Source: an uncultured Candidatus Thioglobus sp.
Lineage (GTDB): Bacteria > Pseudomonadota > Gammaproteobacteria > PS1 > Pseudothioglobaceae
DNA length: 64,000 bases
Direction of reading: 5' to 3'
Assembly (NCBI GenBank): GCA_905614365.1
Contig: CAJQSO010000002.1
Span: 48,837-112,836 of the forward strand
Shown here: positions 63,477 to 64,000 of the stretch, piece by piece
Layout of the letters: each line of letters opens with the position of its first letter
How positions within the stretch are numbered: position 1 is the stretch's first letter
Position numbers and translations under genes: made by a program
The notes under the pieces: model-generated
Databases searched by the model: none
What the model was told of the DNA's origin: nothing
What the model saw: the letters and a program-made list of their open reading frames with translations, nothing else

Positions 63477-64000
63477 TCATTTCACTAAGTTTTATAGAGT
63501 CTAGTTTAAGTAACTCTTGATCAATTATTGCGCCGTTAAAAGAAGCCTCTTGAATAATTATCCCTGCTCCATTTTTAGATAAGAGCTCAGCATTAATAGT
63601 TTGGTGATTATCTATTGCATAAGGAAACGGAACAAGTATAGCAATTGTTTTTGAGGCAATAAGTTCCGATACCGTCATTGCCCCAGCCCTGGAGATAACA
63701 AGATCTGCCCATGCATAAGCCTCAGCCATATTATCAATGAAAGCCTCAATCTTAACTTCAGAGTGGATAGTTTCTGCATATAAGGCTTCTACCTCTTTAA
63801 GATGCTTTTCTCCAGTTTGATGCCATATGTTTAAGGGCGTCTTAATAGTGGGTATGGTTAGATTAATTTTTTTGGCTCCAAGAGATCCTCCAAGAATAAG
63901 TATATTTTTAACTGAATCAGGAGTTGGTTTCAAATTAGGAGTAAAAAGAATGGGATTACCTGTTGTAATTGCGTTTATATCTTTATGAAATGTATTATCA
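63409..64000 (-). CDS. murG: UDP-N-acetylglucosamine-N-acetylmuramyl-(pentapeptide) transferase MurG (C-terminal part; continues past window end)
   Basis: Frame open to window end: ...[35 protein letters not shown]...WHQTGEKH...[18 protein letters not shown]...[17 protein letters not shown]. Confidence 0.92.
   Translation of the reverse strand, partial: DNTFHKDINAITTGNPILFTPNLKPTPDSVKNILILGGSLGAKKINLTIPTIKTPLNIWHQTGEKHLKEVEALYAETIHSEVKIEAFIDNMAEAYAWADLVISRAGAMTVSELIASKTIAILVPFPYAIDNHQTINAELLSKNGAGIIIQEASFNGAIIDQELLKLDSIKLSEMTKKLELLSVPNPEVIIADYLLY

Overview
This window is an AT-rich, gene-dense stretch of what looks like a streamlined marine gammaproteobacterial chromosome. A SUP05/Thioglobaceae-like origin is a low-confidence inference from gene content and base composition. 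Most of it is core housekeeping: pnp, guaB, valS, recR-ybaB-dnaX-ffs, dacA-rodA, gltX, trxA, rho, lptF-queF-pcnB, xseB-ispA, fabH, plsX-rpmF-yceD, rlmB-surA-lptD, hflKC-hisZ-purA-rnr, ilvD, rnt, plsC, rmuC, suhB-trmJ, htpG, xerC-tsaC-hemF, glnA, bioB and a partial murG. I saw no CRISPR array, prophage, insertion sequence or tRNA. No defence or otherwise clearly novel multi-gene system was found. The most interesting signals are: (1) an A10 tract in dnaX at the end of the gamma-length region, where both alternative frames stop within a few codons, suggesting tau/gamma recoding; (2) an Fe(II)/2OG oxygenase (HalD-like, HxD motif) paired with a SAM methyltransferase; (3) a DmdA-like DMSP demethylase heading a LysE/VOC/LysE/GNAT gene string; (4) a G-depleted, C-rich rho leader that resembles a rut site; (5) a structured glnA leader; (6) a hairpin at the hflC/hisZ junction; (7) a possible small membrane ORF upstream of pnp interrupted by an in-frame TAG.
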